64,000 bases of DNA from Anniella stebbinsi. Its lineage: Eukaryota; Chordata; Lepidosauria; Squamata; Anniellidae. The position numbers were made by a program, and so were the translations under genes. This document shows positions 44,001 through 56,756 of this stretch, one piece after another. The notes below the pieces were generated by a model that ran no database searches, was not told the DNA's origin, and saw only the letters and a list, made by a program, of their open reading frames with translations. The stretch covers positions 46,174,001-46,238,000 of the forward strand of contig JARDYH010000002.1 in the NCBI GenBank assembly GCA_029215795.1. Direction: 5' to 3'. How positions within the stretch are numbered: position 1 is the stretch's first letter; every line of letters starts with the position of its first letter.

Positions 44001-45540
44001 GTCTGTCCTCCTCCTAAGCAATTTTCTCCAACTGCCACTAACTCTACTCAACATTCCATTCTGGTCTCAGCTATCCAGCATTCTTCCACTCGCTATTATG
44101 TAACACCAACTTTGGGAAAGACACCATTTCTCAGCCTGTCCTACCTCACCAGGTTGTTGTGAAGGTAAAATTGGGGATGGGGTCTCTTAGCTGTTTGGAG
44201 GAAGGCTGGGATAAAAATGCAATATTTCAATAAAATATAGCACTCTGTGTATAAGTTATCACAGTAATTCCTACAACAGCCCTGTAAAGTAAGTTATTGT
44301 CTTTTTGTAACAGACACTATATACCATATTACCTCACTAGTTTGCTGTCATTGGGTTAACCTGGGCAAATTATAGTTCTCTGAGGGGAAACATGATCAAA
44401 TTATGGTACTTCGCACATTTAAAGTACTAGATAAGTGATAACTAGTAGGAGTGACTGGAATTAAGCAAGTAGAGGATAGATTTAATTTGTTTTAAATTTT
44501 ATAATGTTATGTACCCTATGCCCATGAGATTGATTTTCACACTGTAATAAATATTTTTCTTAAATGTATTGAGTTTCTTTAACAAGTTAATGAGATTCTC
44601 TACTACATCTATTTAAAAACAAACCGAGACATTTTCCTTATCTTGTCTCTAGTTCAAATATATTAATAGATAATTTATATTCAGTTACACTGAAAATATT
44701 CCTTAGTGTTTATTTACGGTATCAAGATTCTGATGTATTTGCAGATACAGTTTGTGTTCTGTCCTAACTACTGTACTGCCCAGAGCCCTGGTTTTTAGTT
44801 TATTTATTATAGATTTATATAACACTTTCCAGTAAACTATTAAAGCAATGTACAAAAATGGTAAAAGTATAAAAATGCACACATTAAAATCACCATTAGT
44901 CAACTATAACCATGCTGGCTGGGTCAACCTTCAAGAAAACTCTGCATGAAGAGGTGAGACTTGAGTAGGGATATATGATAAATTTGTTTCAGTTTGTTTT
45001 TGATCAGGATTTACTGAGTTCATACCTCCTGTACCAAATACAAATGCAATCTGTGGTCAAAGTCTTTACATTTCCAAGCTTGCAATGTGATTCATGGACT
45101 AAAAACATTGTGTTCAACAGCTTGCATATATTTGAAAAATCCACATGAAAATGCATACTTTTGAAAAATGCACACAAGCATGCTTTAATCAATGGAAGAA
45201 GAATGCAAAGATGTCAAAATTGATGTCAATGTTTGGAAAAATGCATACAAATTTTCATGAGAAAAGAAAAAACAAAGATCACAATCTGATAACAGACTCT
45301 AGATGGAATGAGCTTTGAAGAACTTTGACTAGCTTGAGTTTTGCATGTATGCAAATCCCTAGTCTTGAGCACATTCTAAAGATCAAGACTGAATACACCT
45401 GTCTAATGTCAACGGGGATTGCATTCCGGAGAGCAGGTACTGCAACATTAAATGCTCTCTTACTCCTGAGGCAAACCTCATGAATATGCATCACCATCAG
45501 AAGTACTCCTGAAGATTGCACTACTGAAGATTGCACCACG

Positions 45541-45788
45541 GAATAATGGGCTCAAGTTACAGGAAGCCAGATTCCGGCTGGACATCAGGAAAAACTTCCT
45601 GACTGTTAGAGCAATACGACAATGGAGCCAATTACCTAGGGAGGTGGTGGGTACTCCCACATTAGAGGCATTTAGGAGGCAGCTGGACAACCATTTGTCG
45701 GGATGCTTTAAGGTAGATTCCTGCATTGAGCAGGGGGTTGGACTCGATGACCTTATAGGCCCCTTCCAACTCCACTATTCTATGATTC
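45541..45788 (+). mobile_element. CR1 LINE 3' end inside an L2 copy
   Basis: Runs from AATAATGGGCTCAAGTTACA through GGCTGGACATCAGGAAAAAC to TTCTATGATTC, the full CR1 3' UTR. Well preserved, so relatively young. Same family as 25561-26113, which has the identical start of this segment. Confidence 0.93.
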
Positions 45789-46491
45789 ACCTGCAGCTTC
45801 TGGACCATGCCTAAGCGTAGCCCCACATAGAGTGCATTACAATAATCCAGTGTTGTAGTTATCAGTGCCTATAGGCAAGCTATTACAGTCCAAGAACAGT
45901 TGTAGCTTTTAACCAGTCAGGCCACTGAGATCACCTGGGCCCCTAGTGACAAAGATGGATCTAGGAATGCCCCCAAGCTATGCACCTGTACATCCAGGGG
46001 AAGTGCAACCTCATCCAGGACAGGCAACTGACCTATTTCCTGGACCCATGATCACCTACCCATAGCATTTCCATCTTCATGCAGCCTACCACTGGTTCCA
46101 AACACTGGTCCAGAGCCTGCACAGTCATTCCTGAATCAGACATTATAGAGAAATAGAGCTGGGTGTCATCCTCCTACTGAAGGCACCTTGTTCCAAATCC
46201 CAGAATGATTTCCCCCAATGGTTTTATATAGACATCATTGGGGACAGAATGGTGTCCTTTGGCACCCCATAGCTGAAATTCCAGAGGGCTGAAGTGCATT
46301 TTCCCCAACACCACTGTCTGAGACTGTAGGTAGGAGCAGAGCCTCTGAATTACAGGGCTGCCAATATCCATTCCATGGAGCTGGTTCAGGAGCATACTAT
46401 GGTAGATAGTATCAAAACCTGGAGAGATTGAGGAAGAAGGTTGTACTTCCCCAATCCCTCAATAAAGATAATCTAACAGGGTAATTTCGTA

Positions 46492-46807
46492 GGCTGACCA
46501 TATGAAAAGGAGGACAGGGCTCCTGTAACTTTAACAGTTGTAGAGCAAAGGAAATTTCAGCCAGTGTCATTTGTATGCAATTAGTTCCTGGTGAAATTCC
46601 CTCTTCATCACAACTGTTAAAGTTGCAGGGCCCCTGCCTTCTTTTGTATATGGTGACTCTAGTATAGTGCCTGCACCTTTAACTGTTGTGATGAAGAAGG
46701 AATTTCACCAGGAACTAATTACATACAAATGACACTGGCTGAAATTCCCTTTTCTCTACAATTGTTAAAGTTACATGAGCCCTGTCCTCCTTTTCATATG
46801 GTCAGCC
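46492..46807. mobile_element. 316-bp palindromic DNA element, copy 2, inside an L2 copy
   Basis: Left GGCTGACCATATGAAAAGGA; the right end is its exact inverse. Inner segments are shared with copy 1 at 41808. Flanked by TA on both sides (46490-46491, 46808-46809). Removing the element plus one TA restores the L2 spacing seen in the intact copy: 27 bp between CAGGG and the CAAAACC/CAAACC motif in both. Non-coding. Confidence 0.92.
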
Positions 46808-47400
46808 TAGATTTGGTCCCCAAACCAGTTGTGGGCCTAGATAAATCAGTTTCATCTAAGAATATTTGCAGTTGCCCCACTACAAACGTCTCAATCACTT
46901 TCCCCAAAAATGAGGTGTTGCCAACTGGGTAATCGCTATCACAAATCCTTGGGTCCAGAGAAGGCTTCAGGACCAATCACACTGCCTCCTTCAAGATGGC
47001 AGGCACCACTCCAACAGTGATGTATGAACTACCCTCAAGTCACCCTGGCTAGCCTTAACTAGCAATGAAGGACAGGGAATGTGGTTGGTTACATAACTGC
47101 GAACACTTTGACCATGTCATCAGGCTGCATTAACTGAAATTGATCCCACAAACATGGCTGGACAAAGCATTGGCTACCTCACTTGGATCTGCCATCGTTG
47201 TGGCATCTAATTGCTTCGGAGCTAAATACCGTTATCCTCAAAGTGCAATAAAGTAGCATCACAGTGAGCCTCTAAGGGATTTAGGAGTTTCCTCAGGAAT
47301 CAGCAAGCTCTGAGTCACTCAAGAGCTCAGCTGGTTTGGTATTTGAGGATGGGAAGGAGGCTGCAAAACAGGCCTTTTTTACCACCTGCACTGCCCCATG

Positions 47401-50400
47401 GTAGGTTCAAATTCATCTTTTTCAAATATCGAGGGAGGGGGAAGGTACACAATGTTTCAAATAACATGTCACCAATGTTTTTCAATAATTTTAATACTTC
47501 TCTGTTAATGAAAATGGCATGTCTAACACCAGAAAAAATGGCAACGTTCTAAAAGACCACATGGGGTCTGTTGCACATGAACCAGGGCTTTTCATCTTCA
47601 CCAAGGGGAAGCAACCTTTTTGGGCCCATGGGCATATTTGGCAAACTGTCCTACGTATCACTACATAATGGCTGTCATTGAAGGTGTGGCCAGTCACAAA
47701 ATACAATTAACACAATGGGATTGATTTCCAAATAAACTTAGTGACTCCTAGTTTATTCCAGGGGTAGGGAACCTTCTTCAGTCCAAGGGCTGAATTCCAA
47801 TCTGAGAAAGGTCTTGGGGTGTGGGGTACATTCTTTCTGAGGGAGGGGCCAAAGCAAAGTGGATGTGGGCAAAGACAGAGTGAGAAGTCTTACTAATTTT
47901 AAGTCTACTCAGAAGTAAGCAAGGCAAGCCTCAGGATGTCTACTCACAAGTAAACAGGACCGAATCAGCAGCATTTTCCAATAGCATTTCCAATACCAAG
48001 CCTCTGCATGTCTGAATAGGCATGCATGAGCAGCATGTCTAGTAACCATAAGCAACATGTTTAGTCAGAAGTAAGCACAACAAGCTTCTGCATTTCTACT
48101 CAGAAATAACCATGGTAAGCCTCAAAATAAACAAGGCTGAATCACTCAACAGATTCTTCCCCATTCTCCCCTGCAAGGAAAAGCTCTTACCTCCAATCAG
48201 CAGCTGCTTTGAGATAAGAACAGTTCCTTGCTGGAGCACTGGGAAGAGGAGCTTTTTTAGTACGGAATAATACTGTAAAAACTGGTGAAAGACAGATTAA
48301 CAATAACGGTAGGGTTTTAAAGGAGCATGTTGGCAAAGGTTTAGTAGGCTAGCTTAGATGGCCCCATGGGCTGGATTAGGCTTCAGGACCAGAAGTTCTC
48401 CACCCCAGTCCAGGCAATTTGTAGCTGAACAGGATTTCCATCTGTTGCTTCTAATTAGCAGCAGATTGTCTAGTTATCTACAGATTTTTGATAACATTTT
48501 TAGTAGTCAGTTGCATGACTTTACTCCCATCATCCAATGAGTAAACCTTTCATTTGCAGGGCTGTGTGTTCTGAATAGAAGTAATAATCTTAATTGCAGG
48601 TAACCTCTTTCAAAGTTTATTTTACTTATCTTATGCTGTTGGCATGTATTCTGGTATGTTAGTTCTACTCATGTAAACTTATCAAAATTTATCTCAGTTG
48701 TTGAAAGTGTGCAGTGTACAGTTTCAGTGAAGAAATAAACATTTTCGAGATCTTGAAAGGAAAGTGCTCAAGTGGAAAACAAATATTAGGGTAAAATATA
48801 AGATTTAAAAGTAGCAACGAAGTAGATCAACTCATATTTTGAGTTACTCTATGTGGGCCATATTTACCTTTTCCTTAAAGTTTGAAACTAACCTGTTTTG
48901 TGAAGCCTTTAGGCTGCAATCATATACACATTTACACTGAATACATTCAATAAACACATATAGGATTGTACGCTTAGTTTGTATTCCTAACAGAAATAAA
49001 ACAGGGTTCTATATAATGTTACACATCTGGACTTACGCTCATGCAGTGGGTCTTCTCCTTCCTCTCCCCCAGCCCACCACCCTCCAGATCTGGTCTGGAG
49101 CAGATATGAGTAGCAGAAGTGCTGTGGGGAGGGAGATGTGTTTTGCAAGTGGTGTCCATTCCTCACTGGGCAGACACAGGTGGATACAGCCCTAAGTATT
49201 TATTATTGCATTGGCTTCCATTCATCCCTTATTAACTCAATCCATCCCTCTCATCTTCTTCCCCCTGCATGCATACAAGTGAGTGCTCCCTTGCATGTTA
49301 CTTTGTATGGCTTTCTGGGGAATGCTGGAAATTGTAGGACTTTTTCTGTCTAAACATGCATAGGGTTACACTTATAGGCGGAAATGTCAAAAACAAGATT
49401 TGAAACCCAATCATTTCTGACATTCATGAATACATCTGAAGAACCAACAACTGCTATATATATATATATATATATATATATTTAAATGACCTAATTCTAC
49501 CCTCATTTTCATTACTTGTAAAGACTGGTGTTTACTGGGACAAGCTAGCTTAGAAGCAATTCAAGTATATACCAGGGGGATATACCTGGACTAGAATACC
49601 TCAGCATTTTTAGCTACATCCCCTGCAATTCTCCCATGAAACAAAGATTATCAGCACGAGTCTAGAAATGAGATTTTAGGCCCAAAGATTCAATTCACTT
49701 TTCTGTAATAGATTTAAATTCGAATTTAATAAGCTAGCATTTCCCCACATCCTTCCTGTGTCAAAATGCTTTGTCATTTTAGGCAATATTACAATTATCT
49801 GTAACATCCCAGGGACACAATCATGGAACTGACATCCCAATCCTACACAAGTCTACTCAAAAGTAAATCCTATTGAATTCAAAAAGGCTTACCTGCCAGT
49901 AAGTGGATATAAGGCTGCAGCCTCATTATCTAAAATCAGACTTTAGTTGTAGTGCAATACAATATGAAATCACCAATACAGTAATGTTAAAATAATATTT
50001 TACTTTTGGTTTCAACAGAAAAAACACCTTAGGACTACACAGGTGCAAACACAATCCTTTGGTTTCTGTGTGGAAAGATATGGTCACTTTTTTTCTTCTT
50101 TGGCACAATAGTTCAATATGCAGGTTTTCTAACCAATCCTTGCTTTAGGAAACTAACAGGAATATAATGTAGCATAATTATAGTAACCTGTACTATTTTT
50201 CTCTTAGGGAAGTTGTTAGTGCTCAACTACATACCTCCTTTATGGATTTTATAAGTTCCATTTCCATGATAGTGTACAGCCCAGGAGGTTAGTAGCAGAG
50301 GTGTAGTTGATGGCAAAATTATTAATTTAAAATAATTCTGAAAGCCATTGTTTAATATCAAAATGTGTCCAGAACAATTAGAATGTATTAGTCATGCATA

Positions 50401-52711
50401 TATGTTTATGCTAATGAGTGGTTTTATATATAGAAAAAAAGGTATTTTTATCTGCAATAAGACTAAAATAACCAAAAAGTTATAGAGATGTAGCAACCAA
50501 TATGTAAAGAGTTGTACTCTTTCAGTACTGGAGATAACAGGAGATGATTAAAAGTAAGCATGCCTCTGCTGAGCAGTAAGTGTACAGGCACTTGACCACA
50601 GCAGGTTAAACAGGTCAGAAACAGAATTTTAAAATCCATCCATTGCTTCACGGGGAACAAGTGTAATGAACAAAATAACTACAGTATCTTCCAAGGCTTG
50701 GGAGCAAGTTAACAACCTGACAGCAGTGTTCTTCAAAAGCTCAACAAAAATGCCATAGGCCCAGTCTGGGTCTTGAGTTCCTGAGGCAACTGCTAAATGT
50801 ACTCCCAAGTATGTGGGCATGTAAGTACTATTTTCTTCTATCCATGTACAAGGAAAAGTAAGCTGTGCTGCTTAAGAATATATCACCCCTTATGTACATG
50901 ACCTACAAATATAATAGCATTATTGTCTACTACAAACAGAAGAATCCATACATCATAGTTATGCTTTTAGATTTAAATTGCCATTCAAATGTGTGACGTT
51001 ACAGAGCTCCAAACCAGAAAGAAAAATACTTTGGACAAATAAATGTCAGTGCGTGGGCTCCAAGCGAGAACATTTTCTGTTGCTGAAAGACCTCGGATGC
51101 CTAAGGAAAGGAAAGGGTCAAAGTGGAAGATCAAGGTCAGATGATAAGTGTCCCATTCTTCTGTTTTGGCTTCTGAAGTGAGACAATCAGCTCATTAATT
51201 ATAGTGCCAGTTTTTAGGGGTCACTCAAGCACATGGAAGTCTAAAGGGTTCTTTGCTTTCACCTATAGTAGCCTCTGATTTGGCAATAATGCTGGAACAC
51301 CACTGCATATGCATCATGTATTAACTTATCTCCTCCCTGATCTCTTTGAAAGTACACAGGTGGGACCCCTTTATGGCTTCAGTGCTTCAAAAACATGCAG
51401 TTGCCACTTCCAGCTGAGGACACAATTGCTACCTAATGACAGAGTTAAATAAACTGAAGTGATAAACCAACATGTGAATTATGAAGGTCTTTCCTCAATG
51501 ATGGGAGTTGTGTGGCATCCCATAGATGCTCATTATGTATTGTTTATACCTCATAGTAAAGTCTGTCATTGCTTCAGCAGCATTAGCTGGAAGTAATGTT
51601 GTGTGATCATAGAATAAAAGCTAGAGAGGAGTTTGTTCTTTGCACTTAATACTCACTGTGTGTCTCAGAGTGCTGCTTATTTGATTGACTATTCACTCTC
51701 GTTCAAATAGAGGAAACCTTGAAGATGTCTTGATACTGGCTGATTATGGAGAAGCAGGGATGTTAACACTAAGACAAAAATCATCTTTGGTACAAATTCG
51801 TTGACTTCAGCAATTACACCACTGATGAATCTGGGTCAGGATTTTTGTTTTGTTTTACAGGATCTGTAATTAGAATGTCAGGTTCAAATTAAAAAATAGA
51901 GCATAGCAGGGCAAGTCTTGAGTGCTTTCAACTATGCCCTAGCGTGCCTTACTATGAATCCAAAGTAGGCCTAAGGAAAAATGTGAAGAACTCTGCTCTC
52001 TCTGCATAATATGAAGTGTCAGAGAGGCACAGTAAGCATGAACTTACTATTATGTAAAGACGAGATCAATGAAGCTTTATGAAGCTGAAAGAGTACCTCT
52101 TTTGGAATAGAAGGTGACAAAAATTTCATTTTGGACTAAACCAAGTTAAACTAACTGCTACAAATCATGACAACTCACCTAGCTTAGTTCTGTGCGACTG
52201 TACGTGGGACCTGCAACAAATTGTTACAGTGTGGAATATCAGTGCTCCAGTCAGTCAGCTAGGCCTGAGGATAATCTATTCCATCTTCCACCTGGTTTTC
52301 CATATTGCCACAACAGCATCCCATGGCCACTGAGCATACTTAGTCCTCATTGTGCTGCTTTGGTGGTTGCCCTCCTTAAGGACTTTCTTTTCTAAATATT
52401 TTTTTTTGTACTTCAAAGTTTGAAGTTCCCTTCAAGCTTGCTGATACCTACCTCTTGTGCACAGATGGTGCCACACTGGCTACATAAGGATCAGTACTCA
52501 CCTCTGAACTTCAGAAGTAGAAAAAATGATGGCGCTGAATTTCTAAATTCTGGGAAAGTGGTGGCTGAACAGCTTGCTGACCATACAGAGATTTTTTTAA
52601 AAAAAATCTAACAGAATACATACAAAAACAACAGTAATTAATTTAGGTGAGCACAGGAATGTGATTGAACTGAACAGGAAGGTAAAAGATCTAGAGGATG
52701 GAATTAAAAAT
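47401..52711. other. Intergenic, no gene seen
   Basis: AT-rich. Holds fragments of the inverted-repeat families at about 47755-47850 and 49310-49375 and a TA microsatellite. Open frames are short without features. Confidence 0.6.
49455..49480. repeat. (TA)13 microsatellite
   Basis: Uninterrupted TA dinucleotides. Confidence 0.95.
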
Positions 52712-52713
<2 letters not shown>

Positions 52714-52765
<52 letters not shown>

Positions 52766-52804
52766 GATTATTTGCTTCATTCATTCATTCATTCATTCAT
52801 TCAT
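52714..52804. repeat. (CT)n(CA)n and (TTCA)n compound microsatellite
   Basis: CT run at 52714-52742, CA run to 52765, then TTCA tetranucleotides at 52776-52804. Frames through it are low-complexity and not genes. Confidence 0.95.
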
Positions 52805-52925
52805 AGTATTTCTATCCTACTCTTCAGTCAAAAGCTGCCTAGACCACTGTCCTTGCTCTCAGGCTCACAAACTCAAAAGACAGGAGACCCAAGGAAAAGG
52901 ACTGAGAGGGAGAAGGTAGAAAAAA
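52803..52925. repeat. Interspersed repeat, family of 37534 and 61376
   Basis: CCACTGTCCTTGCTCTCAGG followed by CACAAACTCAAAAGACAGGA. Diverged third copy of the family. Confidence 0.55.
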
Positions 52926-52982
52926 GGCATAATGGTGATGCTAGATTTTGTTGCCCAGATGGATGGGAACATATTAAATATT

Positions 52983-53312
52983 AAATTATTATTATTATTT
53001 ATTATTATTATAATTATTTATTACATTTATATACCGCCCCATAGCTGAAGCCATAGTCAATATACAAAATTTAAAACCATAAAACATAAAACAGCTGATA
53101 TTTAAAACATTTTAAACTTTTTAAGCCTGGCCACAAAGTCAGTTAAAACCTCAACTTAAGCTGTTAAAATGCCTGGGAGAAAAGAAAAGTTTTGACCTGG
53201 TGCCGAAAAGATAACAGTGTTGGCGCCAGGCGGGCCTCATCGGGGAGATCATTCCATAATTGGGGGCCTACCACAGAGAAGGCCCTCTCCCTTGTTGCTG
53301 TCCTCCGAGCAA
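52983..53312 (-). mobile_element. L2-like LINE 3' end, same subfamily as 3808
   Basis: A TTA-rich tail, then TATACCGCCCCATAGCTGAA and ATAACAGTGTTGGCGCCAGG, closely matching the copy at 3808-4140. Truncated near 53312 in the ORF2 C-terminus. A small deletion removes part of the CTCTCTGGGCG segment. Confidence 0.92.
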
Positions 53313-56199
53313 CTCAGTTTTCCCCTGCATCTATTTGTTCTTTGAGATGGATTGTTCTTTGCTCGATTGTTCTCTTTCCTTTCTTCTCTTCTGTGATTTC
53401 TCTTTTTTTGCATTTTTAATCTGTTTCTTCAGCCATCCTGTCAGGACAAAATGGATGTTACAGACGATCAGCATCAGTTATTTCCCCTGCTCCCCTAGGG
53501 GGCCGGTTGCAAAGATTACCCTAATTACTCACACTGCTTCATACCTGGTCAGCCAAACCTGGAGTGTGGGGCAGCTGTAATAACTTTTCACCAACCTTGC
53601 TACAACCCATACTGCAAGCCATAGGTTGTAGGGTGGGTTTAAAGTCAACACAACCACATCGTGCACCATGTTTGGACAACACGGCAACCCACAGTGTGGA
53701 TAATCTCAGTCATGCGACTGGCATGTGTGGGAGCGAAGGAAACACCTGACGTTGTGTTGTTTCCTCCATGGTCAATGTTTACTCAGATGACCTTCTAGTA
53801 GTAGTTGGAGGGGCCACCACTGGAAGCTACAAGGTGACAGCTCACAAAGCTGTGCCTGCTTCTCCCATCTCAGGCCAAGATATTCCTCAGAAGTCCTTCT
53901 GCTGGCAGTTGGGGGAGGGAGGGCCACCACTCCAAATGGCCATGCTGGCTGGAAAATATGGAAGTGGCAGTCCAACACATCTAGAGTGCACCTGGTTGGA
54001 GACGGCTGAAGGCTTGGTTGGGGAAGGCACTTTTGAAATCTACCGTATGATAGGTACCTCACACTTTTATTAGTAGCCTCCCTGAACTGCAACTAAGCTG
54101 ATACATTAGAATCTTTCCTGCTTCATCCATTTGGTGGTCTCCATGTCATCACTTGCAGCAGTGGCTTCATAGCCCAGTGAGAATCAGATGGAGTCACCAA
54201 ATGCATGAATTGGCACTCCCAGTCTCCACTGTATATGCCATCCATGGTTTCTTAAAAAGGCCATGACTGTACAAACAGCAAGGGTACACTGGTGCATGAG
54301 ATTGGCACTATCACAAAGTTCCCACTGAGACACAAGCCATCTCCAAATCTCTGGCTGCCCCTGGCAAGTTTTTGGCCCCACCACTGGCACAGCTTTGATG
54401 GCAGGGCAGTCCCAGTGGCCAAAAGTTCTGTCGCTATCCAAGGAGGACCACAAGTCACAGACCTCTCTTTCTGCAGATTGCTTCCATTGCACACATTGGC
54501 CATAGCAATGTATTGTTGATCTAGCCATAACTACACAACATCTGTTAGTAATACGTCCAAAAAAAAACCACCACACAAACCTTGGTGTAAAGTTTTCAGT
54601 AATTCTTTCTGGATACTTCTCCAAGATTATGGTAGCATTGGTCTTTTTTTCTATTTAGTATCCTTAAAAAGTGAGAAGAGACTTAATAATTAAGTACTAA
54701 TAATTGTACTTTTGACTCTGACCATAATCCTGGGAATTTCATCAAACTGTTAGGAGCTCTGGGATCTGAAAACTCTTCTCTTCTCAGGTGAGGGCTGTTA
54801 CACAGTTAAAGAAATCTTAGTTGATTAGTTGTGTGAGGATTAATTTATGAATTAAACAGTCATATAAATCTGCACAGAAGTGGCAATAGTTCTGAAAAAG
54901 TGCATCCTTTGTTTTTGGGCGATGCATGTCATAGCAGGCACTGTCTTAGAAGAGACATGCCCACCTGGTTGAGGGAGGAGGAGAAAGCTTCTTCTAAGTG
55001 CCTGGCATCAAAAATAGCTTTTCTATATGTATTAAAAGATTTAAGTTTGTTTTGTTCTTTAATCTGCATTCAGTTTAATGAAAGGCATCTTCTTTGTTGA
55101 GCAAAATAATTTTAATGAATTAATCTAATGAAACATGCTGATATTTTTGCTTATTATTGGCTCCACCCCTTTTCCCTTTGGCCCCACCTACCACTGGGAT
55201 GAAAGAGGTTCCCCTTTTCTCCCTTAGTTCAAAGAGACCATAGAAATGTAGGACTAGAAGAACCGGAGGGCACTCTTATTCAACTCCCCATGGCTGATGG
55301 GGCAAAATATGCATGTAGGTCAGGTAAAAGAACACATATAGCTTGTGAGCTGTCTGTATTCCACAGGCCCTCACTTCTAGCCCTGATCAGTGGTCAAAGC
55401 AGTCAACGGTGAGCTGGGAGCCAGAAGCTGAGTCGGAAAGTCAAACTGGAGAAACCGCAGGAAGACGTTGTTGCTCAGGCAAAATGGTAGCTTCTTGTGC
55501 AGGAGAACCCAGTGGCCAGGCTGGGTAGGGATTGGTGGGAAAAAAATTGGTTCATATTTTTGTAAGAATTTACCAAAATGCACATTTTTTCATATTTGGG
55601 ATAGAAAGAACCTGAGATTGTTTTAAAATATATATATGTGGGAGAAGCAACAAAACTGAACAGATTCATCCATCCAGGCCAGGGCTTTCAGTGCTTAGCT
55701 CTTAAAAATCTGGCTTTTTTTTCCTGACAGGCTCTTCATCTTTAACAATGATATAGTAGACAGGTGCAACATGGTTCTTTTTAAGCTGGGAATAGCTGTA
55801 CATATGGAATTGGGCAGGTGCAGATGGGTGAAGTTTTACTTTCAGTTTGTTTTTGATAAGAATTTACCAAGTTTCACAAATGCAGGGCTTGGGAGTCAAG
55901 GTTTCAGAAATAACATTCTTCGACAGAGAGAATAGTGCCTACTGCCCTTAAGGAGGTGAGTACATCCCCTCTGGAGGAAAAAAAACTGAGATTCTACAGT
56001 GTGATAACTGTTCTCCTGCATTTGGCTTTCCATTTCTGAGCAAGGTTCTGGAGTGCTGCTGACTTTTCAAATTCAAGGAGCCTCGGAGGATATTGGTTAT
56101 TTATGCTCTACGTTGAGCTGCCTTTGAAGGTGACTCAAATTTCATATTGTACACAATACAAATACTTGAGTTCTTGTTGAGGGTAGATGGTAGGAACAT
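53313..56199. other. Intergenic, no gene seen
   Basis: Contains inverted-repeat fragments near 53660-53760 (TTTGGACAACACGGCAAC) and 53930-54030 (GGCCATGCTGGCTGGAAAAT) and a hAT-like piece near 55150-55235. No coding features. Confidence 0.6.
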
Positions 56200-56756
56200 A
56201 TTACGCCAACTGTGTACCAGCTTCTCTGGTTGCTAATGCATTTCTAGGCCCTATTCAAAGTATTGGTTTTGACCTTTAAAACCCTAAATGGTTTGGGTCC
56301 AGGTCATTTAAAGGACTGCCTAAACCTATATGAATCTACCCATATTTTTGGAAGTTGGCTAAGAAATATATTAAATAATAATACATTCTCTGACAACAAC
56401 CTGCCCAGTCACTGAGGTCATCAGAAGGCATGCTCCTAGTGGTTCCACGTGGACCTATGGCCCAATAGGAGTCCACTAAGAGAAGAGCCTTCAGTGTGGT
56501 GGCCCCCTTTCTTTGGAACTCCCTGCCCCTGGAGGCCAGGTAGATGCCAACATTTTGTTGCTTCTGGCACCTCCTGAAGACATTGTAATTTCAGGAAGAC
56601 TTCCTTGAGTAACCGAAACTCAAAATTTGATTTTATCAGAACTCTGTTTCCTTTTTAAAATATTAATTATTTTAACATGGTGTTTTTAGTCTGCTGTTCA
56701 CTGCTCCAAAATCTTTGAATGAGGAGTGGTATACAAAAATTGTAAATCAATAATAA
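56200..56756 (+). mobile_element. L2-like LINE fragment, ORF2 end and 3' UTR
   Basis: Plus-strand remnants: ACCCTAAATGGTTTGGGTCC (the 'KALNGLG' region), GGAACTCCCTGCCCCTGGAG and a 3' end GAGTGGTATACAAAAATTGT. Decayed by stops. Confidence 0.82.

Larger units (their letters stand above)
44795..47400 (-). mobile_element. L2-like LINE interrupted by two later insertions
   Basis: Minus-strand L2 with 3' end near 44800. Part 1 (44795-45540) shows CLRSKRAFNVAVPALRNAIP. Part 2 (45789-46491) and part 3 (46810-about 47400) continue the same element in order, matching the copy at 3808 from about 4384 onward and beyond its truncated 5' end. Interrupted by a CR1 3' end and a 316-bp palindromic element. 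About 210 bp of L2 is missing at the CR1 junction. Many stops. Confidence 0.85.

Noticed and set aside
52661..52984. 107-codon frame through the microsatellite
   Set aside because: Consists of Ser-Leu and Thr-His runs encoded by CT and CA repeats.
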